From Streptomyces sp. V3I8 (lineage in GTDB: Bacteria > Actinomycetota > Actinomycetes > Streptomycetales > Streptomycetaceae), in contig NZ_JAUSZL010000002.1 in NCBI RefSeq assembly GCF_030817535.1, forward strand, positions 5,828,001 through 5,892,000: a stretch of DNA of 64,000 nucleotides. Reading direction: 5' to 3'. A model generated the notes under the pieces. It was not told the origin of the DNA and made no database searches. It saw only the letters and a list, made by a program, of their open reading frames with translations. The position numbers and the translations under genes were made by a program. Of this stretch, positions 47,231 through 58,720 are shown piece after piece (within the stretch, counting starts at the first letter, position 1; the number at the start of each line of letters is the position of its first letter).

Positions 47231-47368
47231 TCGCGCCGTTCCCGCGCCCCTGAAGGATGCCGGCTTGCGGTTGTCCGTCCGGTGCGGGTCGGCGGCGCCG
47301 TTCCCCGCGCCGCCCTTTGAGGGCTCGGGCCGAGGCCCTGCTTTTCAGGGGCGCGGGGAACGGCGCGA
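47231..47368. repeat. Cluster of dispersed GC-rich element variants, inverted
   Basis: A copy at 47231-47256 and its near-complement at 47346-47368, with a third variant at 47292-47312. They lie between convergent dusB and the glycosidase operon and can form a long hairpin. Confidence 0.7.
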
Positions 47369-47417
47369 CCAGCCCCCACGGACCCGCAGCCGAAATTGGA
47401 GCCCCCGCCGGCAGGCG

Positions 47418-49361
47418 CTACGCGCCGCCCACCGCCGTGAGCAGCGCCAGCGGCGCGGCCGCGGACCGGGACTCCCGGACGCACGCGTGCGGATACGGGA
47501 CCGGCTCTGCATGCGTCCCGCGGCCGTACCCCGCGAGGACCTCGGGCAGCCGGTGCCCCGCGGCCGTCGCCGCGTCCACCAGCCCGTGGGCGACCGTACG
47601 GGCCTCGTCGTGCAGCCCGTACCGCGCCAGCCCCAACGTGATCAGCGCGTTGTCGTGCGGCCACACCGAACCGCGGTGGTACGACAGCGGATGGTAGGCG
47701 GGCTGGCCCGCGGCGAGCGTCCGTACACCCCACCCCGAGAAGAAGTCCGGCTCCAGCAGGCGCCGCCCCACCACCTCCCCGTACTCCTTGTCCAGCAGCC
47801 CGGACCACAGCAGGTGCCCCGCGTCGGACGCCAGCGCGTCGACCTGGTTCCCGTCGCCGTCCAGCGCGAGCGCCGGGAAGGAGCGGTCCGCCATCCAGAA
47901 GTCCCGCTGGAACCGGTCCCGCAGATCCCCCGCGGCCTGCTCCAGCAGCGCCGCGTACACCTCGTCGCCCCACACCGTCCGCGACAGGTGCGCCGTGCGC
48001 CGCAGGGCGTCGTAGGCGTACCCCTGCGCCCCCGCCGCCATCACCGGACCGCTCGGCCGGCTGCCGTCGCCCGAGCAGATCGCGCCGGGCGAGTCCTTCC
48101 AGTTCTGGTTGGCGAGCCCGCCCTCGTCCGCGCGGTAGACGAGGTAGCCGCGCGAGGTCAGCCCGCCGTGGTCCAGCATCCAGCCGACCGCCGCGCGGGC
48201 GTGCGGTTCCAGGCGGCGGGCGAGCACCGCGTCCCCGGTCTGCTCCACGTACGCGCCGAGGAGGACCAGGAAGAGCGGGGTGGCGTCGACCGAACCGTAG
48301 TAACGGCCGTACGGCACCTGCCCGAAGTGCGCCAGCTCCCCGTGCCGCACCTCGTGCACGATCTTGCCCGGCTGGGCCACCGCGCCCACGCCGACCTCGG
48401 TCGCCTGGACCGCCGCGAGCGCGGGCAGCGTGGCGGCCGCCAGCTGGGGGCGGTAGGGGAGCGCGAAGAGGGAGGTGAGGAGGGCGTCGCGGCCCAGGAG
48501 CGTCAGGAACCAGGGGACCCCCGCCGCGGGGACGCGCAGGTCCTCGCCGTCGGGGCCCTTCGCCGGCACCTGGAGCACCGCCAGGTCGGACACGCCCCGC
48601 GCGCACGCCGCCGCCAGCTCGGGCCAGCCCGTCGGGAAGGGCACACCCCGCGCGAACTCCCCCTCCAGCGCTTCGAGCCGGGCGTTCGCGGCGGCCGGGG
48701 TGAGGGGTACCTCCGGAGGCGCCGCGCCGTGCGGGCGCGCCGCCACCCGCAGGGTCAGTCCGGCCGACCCGTGCGGTTCCAGGCCGAGGGACCAGACCAG
48801 GCGCCGCGCGCCCGTGCCGGTCTCCTCCACACCGTCGGGCGCGGGCTCGCCGGTGACGGTCGTACAGGACCGCCACTCCCCGCGCCGGTAGCCGAACTCC
48901 ACGCCGTCGTCCAGGATCCGGCGGGAGCGGACGGCGCCCGTCTTGGCGTACGTGCGGTGGTCGGAGCGCAGCTCGAACTGGTCCGTGAAGTCGGCGTCCG
49001 CGGTGACCGCGATCCGGACCGTCGTCGGCACCGGGCGGTTGCTCGTGATCCGCAGCGTCTCGACGAACGAGCCCTCCGCGACCGCCTGTTCGCGGAAGAC
49101 CGTGTGGGCGGGCGGCTCCTGCCGGCCACCGCGCGGCACGAGCACGCAGCGGGCGACGTCGCCGTCCGCGACCGGTGACAGGGTCTCGGGCACCGCCCCG
49201 TCGACGGTCAGCTGCCAGCGGCTCAGGTGCCGGGCGTCGCGCACGAACAGTCCGTCGGGGGCGGCGTGCGAACTGCCGCCCCGCACACCGCTGATGTCTC
49301 CGCCGTCGTCCACGGCCGCGAACGTCCCGCCGTGTACGAGCAGATGATGCCGGTCCGTCAT
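47418..49361 (-). CDS. Glycogen debranching enzyme-like glycosidase (amylo-alpha-1,6-glucosidase family)
   Basis: 647 residues. The N-terminal beta domain (about 1-230) is the glycogen debranching N-terminal type, with LFVRDARHLSRWQLTVDG. The C-terminal (alpha/alpha)6 barrel carries FLTLLGRDALLTSLFALPYR, QNWKDSPGAI and YHRGSVWPHDNALI, typical of this glucosidase group. The catalytic Asp and Glu are probably in GRDAL and NWKDS-type segments. No signal peptide. Its ATG overlaps the stop of the upstream glycosidase (ATGA), so the two probably work together. Substrate unknown. Confidence 0.87.
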   Translation of the reverse strand: MTDRHHLLVHGGTFAAVDDGGDISGVRGGSSHAAPDGLFVRDARHLSRWQLTVDGAVPETLSPVADGDVARCVLVPRGGRQEPPAHTVFREQAVAEGSFVETLRITSNRPVPTTVRIAVTADADFTDQFELRSDHRTYAKTGAVRSRRILDDGVEFGYRRGEWRSCTTVTGEPAPDGVEETGTGARRLVWSLGLEPHGSAGLTLRVAARPHGAAPPEVPLTPAAANARLEALEGEFARGVPFPTGWPELAAACARGVSDLAVLQVPAKGPDGEDLRVPAAGVPWFLTLLGRDALLTSLFALPYRPQLAAATLPALAAVQATEVGVGAVAQPGKIVHEVRHGELAHFGQVPYGRYYGSVDATPLFLVLLGAYVEQTGDAVLARRLEPHARAAVGWMLDHGGLTSRGYLVYRADEGGLANQNWKDSPGAICSGDGSRPSGPVMAAGAQGYAYDALRRTAHLSRTVWGDEVYAALLEQAAGDLRDRFQRDFWMADRSFPALALDGDGNQVDALASDAGHLLWSGLLDKEYGEVVGRRLLEPDFFSGWGVRTLAAGQPAYHPLSYHRGSVWPHDNALITLGLARYGLHDEARTVAHGLVDAATAAGHRLPEVLAGYGRGTHAEPVPYPHACVRESRSAAAPLALLTAVGGA

Positions 49362-50869
49362 CGCAGGTCCCCTTCCAAGGCACCTTCGCCGAACTCCTCG
49401 GTGGTGCCGTGCGCCGCGCCGGGCGCGTCGGCTCCCTCGTCGTGCAGCAGGTCCAGCGTCAGCGCCGCGGTCCAGCTGAAGCCGAGCGCCCCGCAGGCCT
49501 CCCCGGTGTACGGGTCCACGTACTCGGCGAACCCGGAGGTGTCCGCCGTCTCCAGCAGGGCGTCGCGCAGTTGCCGCGCGCGGGCGTGCTCCCCGTGCAG
49601 CCGCAGCCCGCGCTCCACCAGCCAGTTGGTGTTGAACCAGGCCGGGCCGCGCCAGTACCGGTGCGGGTCGAAGGCGTGTCCGGTGAGGTCGTAGCTCGGC
49701 ACCAGCCGGGTCGCGCCGCCCAGCCCGAAGTGCGGTCCCCGCAGGGTGCGTACGAGTGTCGCGGCGGTCTCGCGGGGCAGCGTGGGCAGGATCAGCGGGA
49801 CGAGGCCGGACACCCCGCGCTCGGGGACGAGTTCGTCCGTGCGTACGTCCCGGCAGAAGAACATGCCCTCCGCCGGGTCCCACAGCCGGTCCACCAGCGC
49901 CGCCGTCAGCCGCTGCGCGCGGGCGTGCCGGGCCGTACCGGTGGCCCCCAACTCCCGTGCGATACGGGCCAGCGCGTGCTCGGAGGCGATCAGCAGGGCG
50001 TTGAACGCCGGGTCCTCCACCGCGAAGCCGCCGGTACCGCCGCCGCCACTGCCGCCACCGCTGCCGCGGCGCCCGCCGTTCCCGTACCCGCCGTCCTCGT
50101 ACCCGCCGTCCCGGTAGTCCGCCGCCAGGCGTACGTACCGGCCGTAGTCCAGGTCGGTGGGCCGGTCCTCGGCGGCGCCGTGGTCCAGGTCCGCGCGGCG
50201 GAAGGAGCGCGCCGGGGCTGGCGTCACCCGGGCCAGCGGCGCGTCCCAGCTCGGCGCGTTGTCCATGCCCTGCTCCCAGGGGTGGACCACCGAGGCGAGC
50301 CCCCCGCCGCCCAGGTCCCGGCGGTGCAGCAGATAGCGGTGCCAGGCGGCCAGGCGCGGGTAGACGCGGGACAGGAAGGACCGCGACCGGGACAGACCGG
50401 GGTCCGCGGTGTGCACCAGCCAGGCGGCGAGCGCGTGCACCGGTGGCTGCACGATGCCCGAGGTCTGTACCGTTCCCGGGGCGCCCGCGGCGTGCCCCGC
50501 GGTCGAGGAGCGCCAGAAGTCGGGGCTCGGGAAGTACGCGTCGAGGGGGACGGAAGGGTTGAACACGATGTGCGGGATCCGGCCGTCGCCCCACTGCGCG
50601 CCGAGCAGTGTCTCCAGCTCCGTCTGGGCCCGCAGCGGCGACAGGTGGCGCAGCCCGACGGCGATGAACGCCGAGTCCCAGGACCACTGGTGGGGATACA
50701 GGCTGCGGGAGGGGACCGTGGAGGCGCCCGTCCAGTTGCCGTGCAGCACCTCGGCCGCCCGGCGGTGCAGCGATCCCGCCGGGCGGACCGGGGCGTGCAC
50801 GGCTGTTCCGGCCCGGCCGTGGCCGTGGTGCGCGGTGCGTGGTGCGGTGAGCTGGGATGTGCGGTTCAC
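49358..50869 (-). CDS. MGH1/GH63-like glycoside hydrolase
   Basis: 503 residues from GTG at 50869 after GGGGAG. An (alpha/alpha)6 barrel with YPHQWSWDSAFIAVGLRHLS and WGDGRIPHIVFNP near the N-terminus, and HRYWRGPAWFNTNWLVERGL and GFSWTAALTLDLL near the C-terminus, matches the mannosylglycerate/glucosylglycerate hydrolase-like group related to GH63. A Gly-rich insert (about 256-280) is unusual and probably a surface loop. It is first in the two-gene operon, divergent from a ROK repressor. It may degrade a small compatible-solute glycoside, but the substrate is not shown. Confidence 0.85.
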   Translation of the reverse strand: MNRTSQLTAPRTAHHGHGRAGTAVHAPVRPAGSLHRRAAEVLHGNWTGASTVPSRSLYPHQWSWDSAFIAVGLRHLSPLRAQTELETLLGAQWGDGRIPHIVFNPSVPLDAYFPSPDFWRSSTAGHAAGAPGTVQTSGIVQPPVHALAAWLVHTADPGLSRSRSFLSRVYPRLAAWHRYLLHRRDLGGGGLASVVHPWEQGMDNAPSWDAPLARVTPAPARSFRRADLDHGAAEDRPTDLDYGRYVRLAADYRDGGYEDGGYGNGGRRGSGGGSGGGGTGGFAVEDPAFNALLIASEHALARIARELGATGTARHARAQRLTAALVDRLWDPAEGMFFCRDVRTDELVPERGVSGLVPLILPTLPRETAATLVRTLRGPHFGLGGATRLVPSYDLTGHAFDPHRYWRGPAWFNTNWLVERGLRLHGEHARARQLRDALLETADTSGFAEYVDPYTGEACGALGFSWTAALTLDLLHDEGADAPGAAHGTTEEFGEGALEGDLR

Positions 50870-50917
50870 TCAGGTCTCCCCGAAGACATGCGGCCGGCCG
50901 GTTCGGCGTGAACTGCC

Positions 50918-50968
50918 GTAGAGTTACGTCTATTTAACACGCACAACTCAATATGTAATGCAGAGTTG
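50918..50968. promoter_or_regulatory. Divergent regulatory region with inverted repeats (likely ROK operator)
   Basis: CAACTC (50944-50949) and GAGTTG (50963-50968) form an inverted repeat around a 13-bp AT-rich spacer, and another GAGTT lies at 50921-50925. The region is AT-rich and sits between the glycosidase operon and the ROK gene. Confidence 0.5.
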
Positions 50969-50981
50969 GTAAACGCAAGGG

Positions 50982-52223
50982 GTGTGGATGGCCGGGACCG
51001 GAGGGAGCAGCGCCATGGCGGTCAGGACCGGGGGCCGGACCGGCTCCGGCGACCTGCTGGAGCTGGTGCGCAGCGGACGTGCCACCACCCGGAGCGAGTT
51101 GCAGCAGGTCACGGGCCTGTCCCGGGCCACGGTCGGCCAGCGCTTGGACCGGTTGTTCCGGGCCGGCTGGCTGCGCGAGGGCGCCGCGGGCCCGGTCGAC
51201 TCGCCGCTGGGCGGACGTCCTTCGGTCCGCCTGGAGTTCGACGACTCCCACGCGGTCGTCCTCGCCGCCGACCTCGACACCCGGCACGCGCGCACGGCCG
51301 TGCTGTCGCTGACCGGCGAGCCGCTGGCCGAGCACGCGGGTCAGCTGCTCGTGGAGGACGGCCCGGACGCGGTGCTCGGCGAGCTGGCCCGCCGGTTCGC
51401 CGAACTGCTGGTCAAGACAGGGCACTCGGCGCACGAGGTGTGCGGCATCGGCCTCGCCGTGCCGGGCCCCGTCGACACCGACACCGGCCGGGTCGTCCAG
51501 CCGCCGATCATGCCGGGCTGGGACGGCTACGACATAAGGGGCCGCCTCACCCGCGCCTTCACCGAGCACACCGGCGCGGGGGCCGTCCCGGTCCTGGTCG
51601 ACAACGACGCCAACCTGATGGCGTACGGGGAGCAGCGCACCGCTCACCCCGACTGCTCGGCCTTCGTCCTGGTGAAGGTGTCCACCGGCATCGGCGCGGG
51701 TGTGGTCGTCGACGGCTCGCTCTACCGGGGCATCGACGGCGGGGCCGGGGACCTCGGGCACATCCGGGTCCCGGCGGGCGCCGACGCGCTGTGCAGGTGC
51801 GGGTCGTACGGCTGCCTCGCCGCCGTCGCCGGCGGCGGCGCCGTGGCGCGCAGGCTCGCGGAGTCGGGGGTGCCGGCGGCCTCGGGCTCGGACGTACGGG
51901 ACCTGCTCCGGTCGGGGCACCCCGGCGCGGCGGCGTTCGCGCGGGAGGCGGGGCGGCACGTCGGTGACGTCCTGGCGACCGTGGTGACCCTGCTCAACCC
52001 CGGCGTCCTGATGATCGCCGGGGATCTGGCCGGAACCCCGTTCCTGACCGGCGTGCGCGAACTGCTCTACCAGCGGGCCCTGCCCCGCTCCACCGCCCAC
52101 CTGGACGTGGTCACCTCGCGGCTCGGCGACCGGGCGGCCCTGGTCGGGGCGGGCGCGCTGGTCGTGGAGCACCTGTACGCGCCCGAGCGGATCGAGGAGC
52201 GGCTGCTCGCCCGGGGCGTCTGA
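50982..52223 (+). CDS. ROK family transcriptional repressor
   Basis: 413 residues. An N-terminal winged helix (GDLLELVRSGRATTRSELQQ, TGLSRATVGQRLDRL) is followed by the ROK domain: LAADLDTRHARTAVL, the sugar-site DNDANLMAYGE and the zinc motif CRCGSYGCLAAVAGG. The zinc motif normally has Glu after CL, which reads Ala here. GTG 50982 or ATG 50988 are both possible starts. It probably senses a sugar and represses the divergent glycosidase operon. Confidence 0.92.
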   Translation: MWMAGTGGSSAMAVRTGGRTGSGDLLELVRSGRATTRSELQQVTGLSRATVGQRLDRLFRAGWLREGAAGPVDSPLGGRPSVRLEFDDSHAVVLAADLDTRHARTAVLSLTGEPLAEHAGQLLVEDGPDAVLGELARRFAELLVKTGHSAHEVCGIGLAVPGPVDTDTGRVVQPPIMPGWDGYDIRGRLTRAFTEHTGAGAVPVLVDNDANLMAYGEQRTAHPDCSAFVLVKVSTGIGAGVVVDGSLYRGIDGGAGDLGHIRVPAGADALCRCGSYGCLAAVAGGGAVARRLAESGVPAASGSDVRDLLRSGHPGAAAFAREAGRHVGDVLATVVTLLNPGVLMIAGDLAGTPFLTGVRELLYQRALPRSTAHLDVVTSRLGDRAALVGAGALVVEHLYAPERIEERLLARGV

Positions 52224-52650
52224 GCCGGTGTGACGGTGGTGTCTCCGGCCGGGGAGGGGTCCGCGCGAGGGGTCCGCATGGTGAAATCCCGGCATTGCCG
52301 ACGGCGTGATTCTCGCCACGTCTGATCGAGGTTTCGCTCAGATGAGCGGATCTTGAACGGCTGCACTTCTCAAAGGGTGGCACTCAGTGCCACCCTTTGA
52401 TCATTTACGGCATGAACTCAAGCGTGCCGATAGCTGCTCATCTGAGCGGCTTTTCCGGGCTGTGCGCGCGAGCCCGTTCAAGAGGTGAAGGCTGCGGGCC
52501 CCGGCGCCTTACTCTCTCTTGACTTTCGATCCGGTGGCGGACGGGTGGTTACAGCCGTATGACGCGCAAGTGGACGTACCCAGGCACCTTCGATCTGGGT
52601 ATGTTCCCCGTCGTCAGGGCAGCCACCGCGTCCTCGAGGAGTCGAGACCC
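52224..52650. other. 427-bp intergenic region with nested palindromes
   Basis: It holds outer 12-bp arms GCTCAGATGAGC (52337-52348) and GCTCATCTGAGC (52436-52447), around a perfect hairpin at 52371-52399. Each outer arm is itself a small palindrome. Downstream, TATGTT near 52600 may be a -10 for ppdK, without a good -35. Confidence 0.6.
52371..52399. terminator. Hairpin, likely bidirectional terminator
   Basis: Perfect 14-bp stem CAAAGGGTGGCACT with its complement around a single C. It lies about 150 bases after the ROK stop, at the centre of the larger inverted repeat. Confidence 0.65.
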
Positions 52651-55434
<2,784 letters not shown>

Positions 55435-55666
55435 CCGACCGGCGGCGACCACCGGTGGCCCCGGTCCGCGAGACCCCGGGGCCGTGATCCACCGTCCCAC
55501 CCTCACCGACGGATCACGGCCCCGGCGCACGAAAGAAACCGCGGGGGCGGCACCTTGTGCGGGGTGCCGCCCCCGCGGCGCGTGCCGGCAGGACGGCCGC
55601 GCCGCCGGCCGCGAGGTACGCGGTGGCGCCGCTGCCGCCGGTCTCCGCCAGGTCGGCGGTCTTCTC

Positions 55667-55702
55667 GCCGGTGCCGGTGCCGGTGCCGGTGCCGGTGCCG
55701 GC
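55667..55702. repeat. Tandem GCCGGT hexamer
   Basis: Five copies of GCCGGT plus a partial sixth, between ppdK and nirD. Confidence 0.8.
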
Positions 55703-55703
55703 C

Positions 55704-56087
55704 CTACCCCGCCCGCACCTCGTACGTGGTCACCGCCACCGACTCGTCGTCCAGGCAGCGGCCCGACTCCAGGTCGAAGCGCTGCTTCAGGAGCGGGGAA
55801 GCCACGAAGGGACGGCCCTGGTGGGAGCCGGTGAGGCCGCGGGAGAGGACGGCCGCGCCGGAGAACGGATCGCGGTTGTCGATCCCGTACATCCGGCCCG
55901 TACGGTCCATGAAGAGCGCCACCTGACGGCCGTCCGGGAGCAGGGCGGCCACCCCGCGGCCGGGGATCAGCACGGACAGGTCGCACACGGCGAACCAGTC
56001 GGCGTCGGCGTCGGCGGCCGTGCCGTCCGGTCCGGCCGGCCGGAGCCGGACCGTGAGCGTCGTGGTCGTCTCGGGTGCGAGCGTCAT
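55704..56087 (-). CDS. nirD: Nitrite reductase (NADH) small subunit NirD
   Basis: 127 residues with the Rieske-like NirD fold: WFAVCDLSVLIPGRGVAALL, VALFMDRTGRMYGIDNRDPF, and PFVASPLLKQRFDLESGRCL. The cluster-binding Cys/His of true Rieske proteins are not conserved, as expected for NirD. Its ATG overlaps the nirB stop (ATGA), which fixes the start. It completes the assimilatory nitrite reductase. Confidence 0.94.
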   Translation of the reverse strand: MTLAPETTTTLTVRLRPAGPDGTAADADADWFAVCDLSVLIPGRGVAALLPDGRQVALFMDRTGRMYGIDNRDPFSGAAVLSRGLTGSHQGRPFVASPLLKQRFDLESGRCLDDESVAVTTYEVRAG

Positions 56088-58720
56088 CGCTGGGCGCTTC
56101 CTTCCAGGGGGCGGGTGCCGATGGTCAGCAGCGGCAGATCGGGCTTGATCTGGTCGCGCTCGGGGACGAACCCCACCACCGGGTCGGGGGTGTCCGGCGC
56201 GTTGACGAAGGAGACGAAGCGGGACAGCTTCTCCGGGTCGTTGATGGTCTCGGCCCACTCGTCGCGGTAGTTCGCGACGTGGGCCGCCATCAGCGACTCC
56301 AGTTCCTCGCAGATGCCCAGCGAGTCGTCCACGACGACGTCGCGGACGTGGTCCAGGCCGCCGTCGATCCGCTCCAGCCAGGTCGAGGTGCGCTCCAGGC
56401 GGTCGGCCGTGCGGATGTAGAACATCAGGAACCGGTCGATGAGGCGGATCAGTCCGGCGTCGGAGAGGTCCTGGGCGAGCAGGTCCGCGTGGCGCGGGGT
56501 GGCGCCGCCGTTGCCGCCGACGTACAGGTTCCAGCCGCCGGCGGTGGCGATGATGCCGAAGTCCTTCGACTGGGCCTCCGCGCACTCGCGGGCGCACCCG
56601 GAGACCGCCGACTTGAGCTTGTGCGGGGAGCGCAGGCCCCGGTAGCGCAGCTCCAGGTCGATGGCCATGCGCACCGAGTCCTGGACGCCGTAGCGGCACC
56701 AGGTCTGCCCGACGCACGACTTGACCGTCCGCAGCGACTTTCCGTACGCGTGCCCGGACTCGAAGCCGGCGTCCACCAACCGGGTCCAGATGACGGGCAG
56801 TTGCTCGACGCGCGCCCCGAACATGTCGATCCGCTGGCCGCCGGTGATCTTCGTGTAGAGGCCGAAGTCGCGGGCCACCTCGCCGATCACGATGAGCTTC
56901 TCGGGGGTGATCTCGCCGCCGGGGATGCGCGGCACGATCGAGTACGAGCCGTTCTTCTGCAGGTTCGCGAGGAAGTGGTCGTTGGTGTCCTGGAGGGCGG
57001 CCTGCTCACCGCCCAGGACGTAGCCCTCGGCGCCGATCGTGGGCGCGAGCGAGGCGATGACCGAGCCGACCGTGGGCTTGCAGACCTCGCAGCCGTCGCC
57101 GCCCCGCGCGCCCTCGCGGCCGTAGCGGTCGAGCAGCTGCTGGTAGGAGGAGATGCGCAGGGCGAGGACGATCTCGTACAGCTCCTCGCGGGTCTGCGAG
57201 AAGCAGCCGCACAGGCCCTTGTCGACCTCGACGCCGCTCGCCTCCAGCTCGGAGGTGACGAGCTGGCCCAGCACCTTGACGCAACTGCCGCACCCGGTAC
57301 CGGCCTTGGTGCACTTCTTGACCTCGGGGACCGTCGTGCAGGAGTGCTCGGTGACGGCGCCGCGGATCGTGCCCTTGGTGACGTTGTGGCAGGAGCAGAT
57401 GATCGCCTCGTCCGGCAGGGCGGACGGGCCGAGCTGGACGGGCGCGCCGGCCCCGGCGGGGAGGACCAGCTGCTCCGGGGCGATCGGCGGCACCGAGCCG
57501 GTGAAGGCGCGCAGGGTGCCGTACGCCTCCGCGTCGCCGACCAGGATGCCGCCGAGCAGCTCCCCGCCCCGTCCGATGACCAGCTTCTTGTACGTGCCCG
57601 AGCGGGAGTCCGAGTAGACGACGTCGAGGCAGTCGGCGGCGGCGCCGTGCGCGTCGCCGAAGGAGGCGACGTCGACGCCGAGCAGCTTCAGCTTGGTCGA
57701 GAGGTCGGCGCCGGTGAAGGAGGCGGCGACGGCGGCGCCGGTGGAGGGGGCCGCGTCGGCGGCGATCGTGGCGGCCGCCGTCTGCGCCATCTCGTAGCCG
57801 GGGGCCACCAGGCCGTAGACCCGGCCGTCCGAGGCCAGCGCGCACTCGCCGATCGCGAAGACGTGCGGATCGCAGACCGTACGGCACTGCTCGTCGACGC
57901 TGATGCCGCCGCGCTCGCCCACGGTGAGCCCGCTGTCGCGGGCGAGCTGGTCACGGGGGCGTACGCCGGCCGAGAACACCACCAGGTCGGTGGCGACCGT
58001 GGAGCCGTCGGAGAGCTTCATGCCGGTCACGGCGCCGTCGTCACCGGTGACGACCTCCTGCGTGCCCGTGCCGGTGTGGACCGTCAGGCCCATGTCCTCG
58101 ATGGTGCGCAGCAGTGCGGCGCCGCCGCCCTCGTCGACCTGGACGGGCATCAGCCGCGGCGCGAACTCCACGATGTGGGTGGCGAGTCCGAGCCCCTTCA
58201 GCGCACCGGCGGCCTCCAGGCCGAGCAGTCCGCCGCCCACCACGGCGCCGGTCGTCGCCCGCGCCTTCGCGTACTCCTCGATGGCGAGCAGGTCCTCGAT
58301 GGTGCGGTAGACGAAGCAGCCCTCGGCGTCCTTGCCCGGCACGGGCGGCACGAAGGGGAACGAGCCGGTGGCGAGGACCAGCGTGTCGTAGCCGACGACC
58401 AGACCCGAGCGGGCGGTGACCTTGCGGGCGGCCCGGTCGACGGTCTCCGCCGGGTCCCCGAGGTGCAGCTCGATCCCGTGGTCCTCGATGAACCCCCTGT
58501 CCGTCATGGACAGTTCCTCGGGCGTGCGGCCCGAGAAGTACGAGGTCAGCTGTACGCGGTCGTACGCGGGACGCGGCTCCTCGCACAGCACGACCACGCG
58601 GTGCGTGGCGGTCAGGCCGCGCTCGACGAGTGCTTCCAGGAAGCGCTGGCCGACCATGCCGTGGCCGACGAGCACGATCGTGGGCCGGGGCCCGGTCCCC
58701 ACAGGTGCGGTCGTGGACAT
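56084..58720 (-). CDS. nirB: Nitrite reductase (NADH) large subunit NirB
   Basis: 878 residues. FAD/NAD(P) domain: VLVGHGMVGQRFLEAL and VGGGLLGLEAAGALKGLGLA. The BFD-like [2Fe-2S] region is CSCHNVTKG with CGSCVK. The siroheme/[4Fe-4S] domains contain SCVGQTWCRYGVQDSVRMAI and SGCARECAEAQSKDFGIIAT. It reduces nitrite to ammonium in the cytoplasm with NirD. Start ATG 58720 shares one base with the upstream stop. The operon is preceded by a GlnR box. Confidence 0.97.
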   Translation of the reverse strand: MSTTAPVGTGPRPTIVLVGHGMVGQRFLEALVERGLTATHRVVVLCEEPRPAYDRVQLTSYFSGRTPEELSMTDRGFIEDHGIELHLGDPAETVDRAARKVTARSGLVVGYDTLVLATGSFPFVPPVPGKDAEGCFVYRTIEDLLAIEEYAKARATTGAVVGGGLLGLEAAGALKGLGLATHIVEFAPRLMPVQVDEGGGAALLRTIEDMGLTVHTGTGTQEVVTGDDGAVTGMKLSDGSTVATDLVVFSAGVRPRDQLARDSGLTVGERGGISVDEQCRTVCDPHVFAIGECALASDGRVYGLVAPGYEMAQTAAATIAADAAPSTGAAVAASFTGADLSTKLKLLGVDVASFGDAHGAAADCLDVVYSDSRSGTYKKLVIGRGGELLGGILVGDAEAYGTLRAFTGSVPPIAPEQLVLPAGAGAPVQLGPSALPDEAIICSCHNVTKGTIRGAVTEHSCTTVPEVKKCTKAGTGCGSCVKVLGQLVTSELEASGVEVDKGLCGCFSQTREELYEIVLALRISSYQQLLDRYGREGARGGDGCEVCKPTVGSVIASLAPTIGAEGYVLGGEQAALQDTNDHFLANLQKNGSYSIVPRIPGGEITPEKLIVIGEVARDFGLYTKITGGQRIDMFGARVEQLPVIWTRLVDAGFESGHAYGKSLRTVKSCVGQTWCRYGVQDSVRMAIDLELRYRGLRSPHKLKSAVSGCARECAEAQSKDFGIIATAGGWNLYVGGNGGATPRHADLLAQDLSDAGLIRLIDRFLMFYIRTADRLERTSTWLERIDGGLDHVRDVVVDDSLGICEELESLMAAHVANYRDEWAETINDPEKLSRFVSFVNAPDTPDPVVGFVPERDQIKPDLPLLTIGTRPLEGSAQR

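Noticed and set aside
47155..49383. 742-codon minus-strand frame in the glycosidase region
   Set aside because: Out-of-frame to the debranching-type enzyme and rich in Arg/Gly/Pro. No motif seen.
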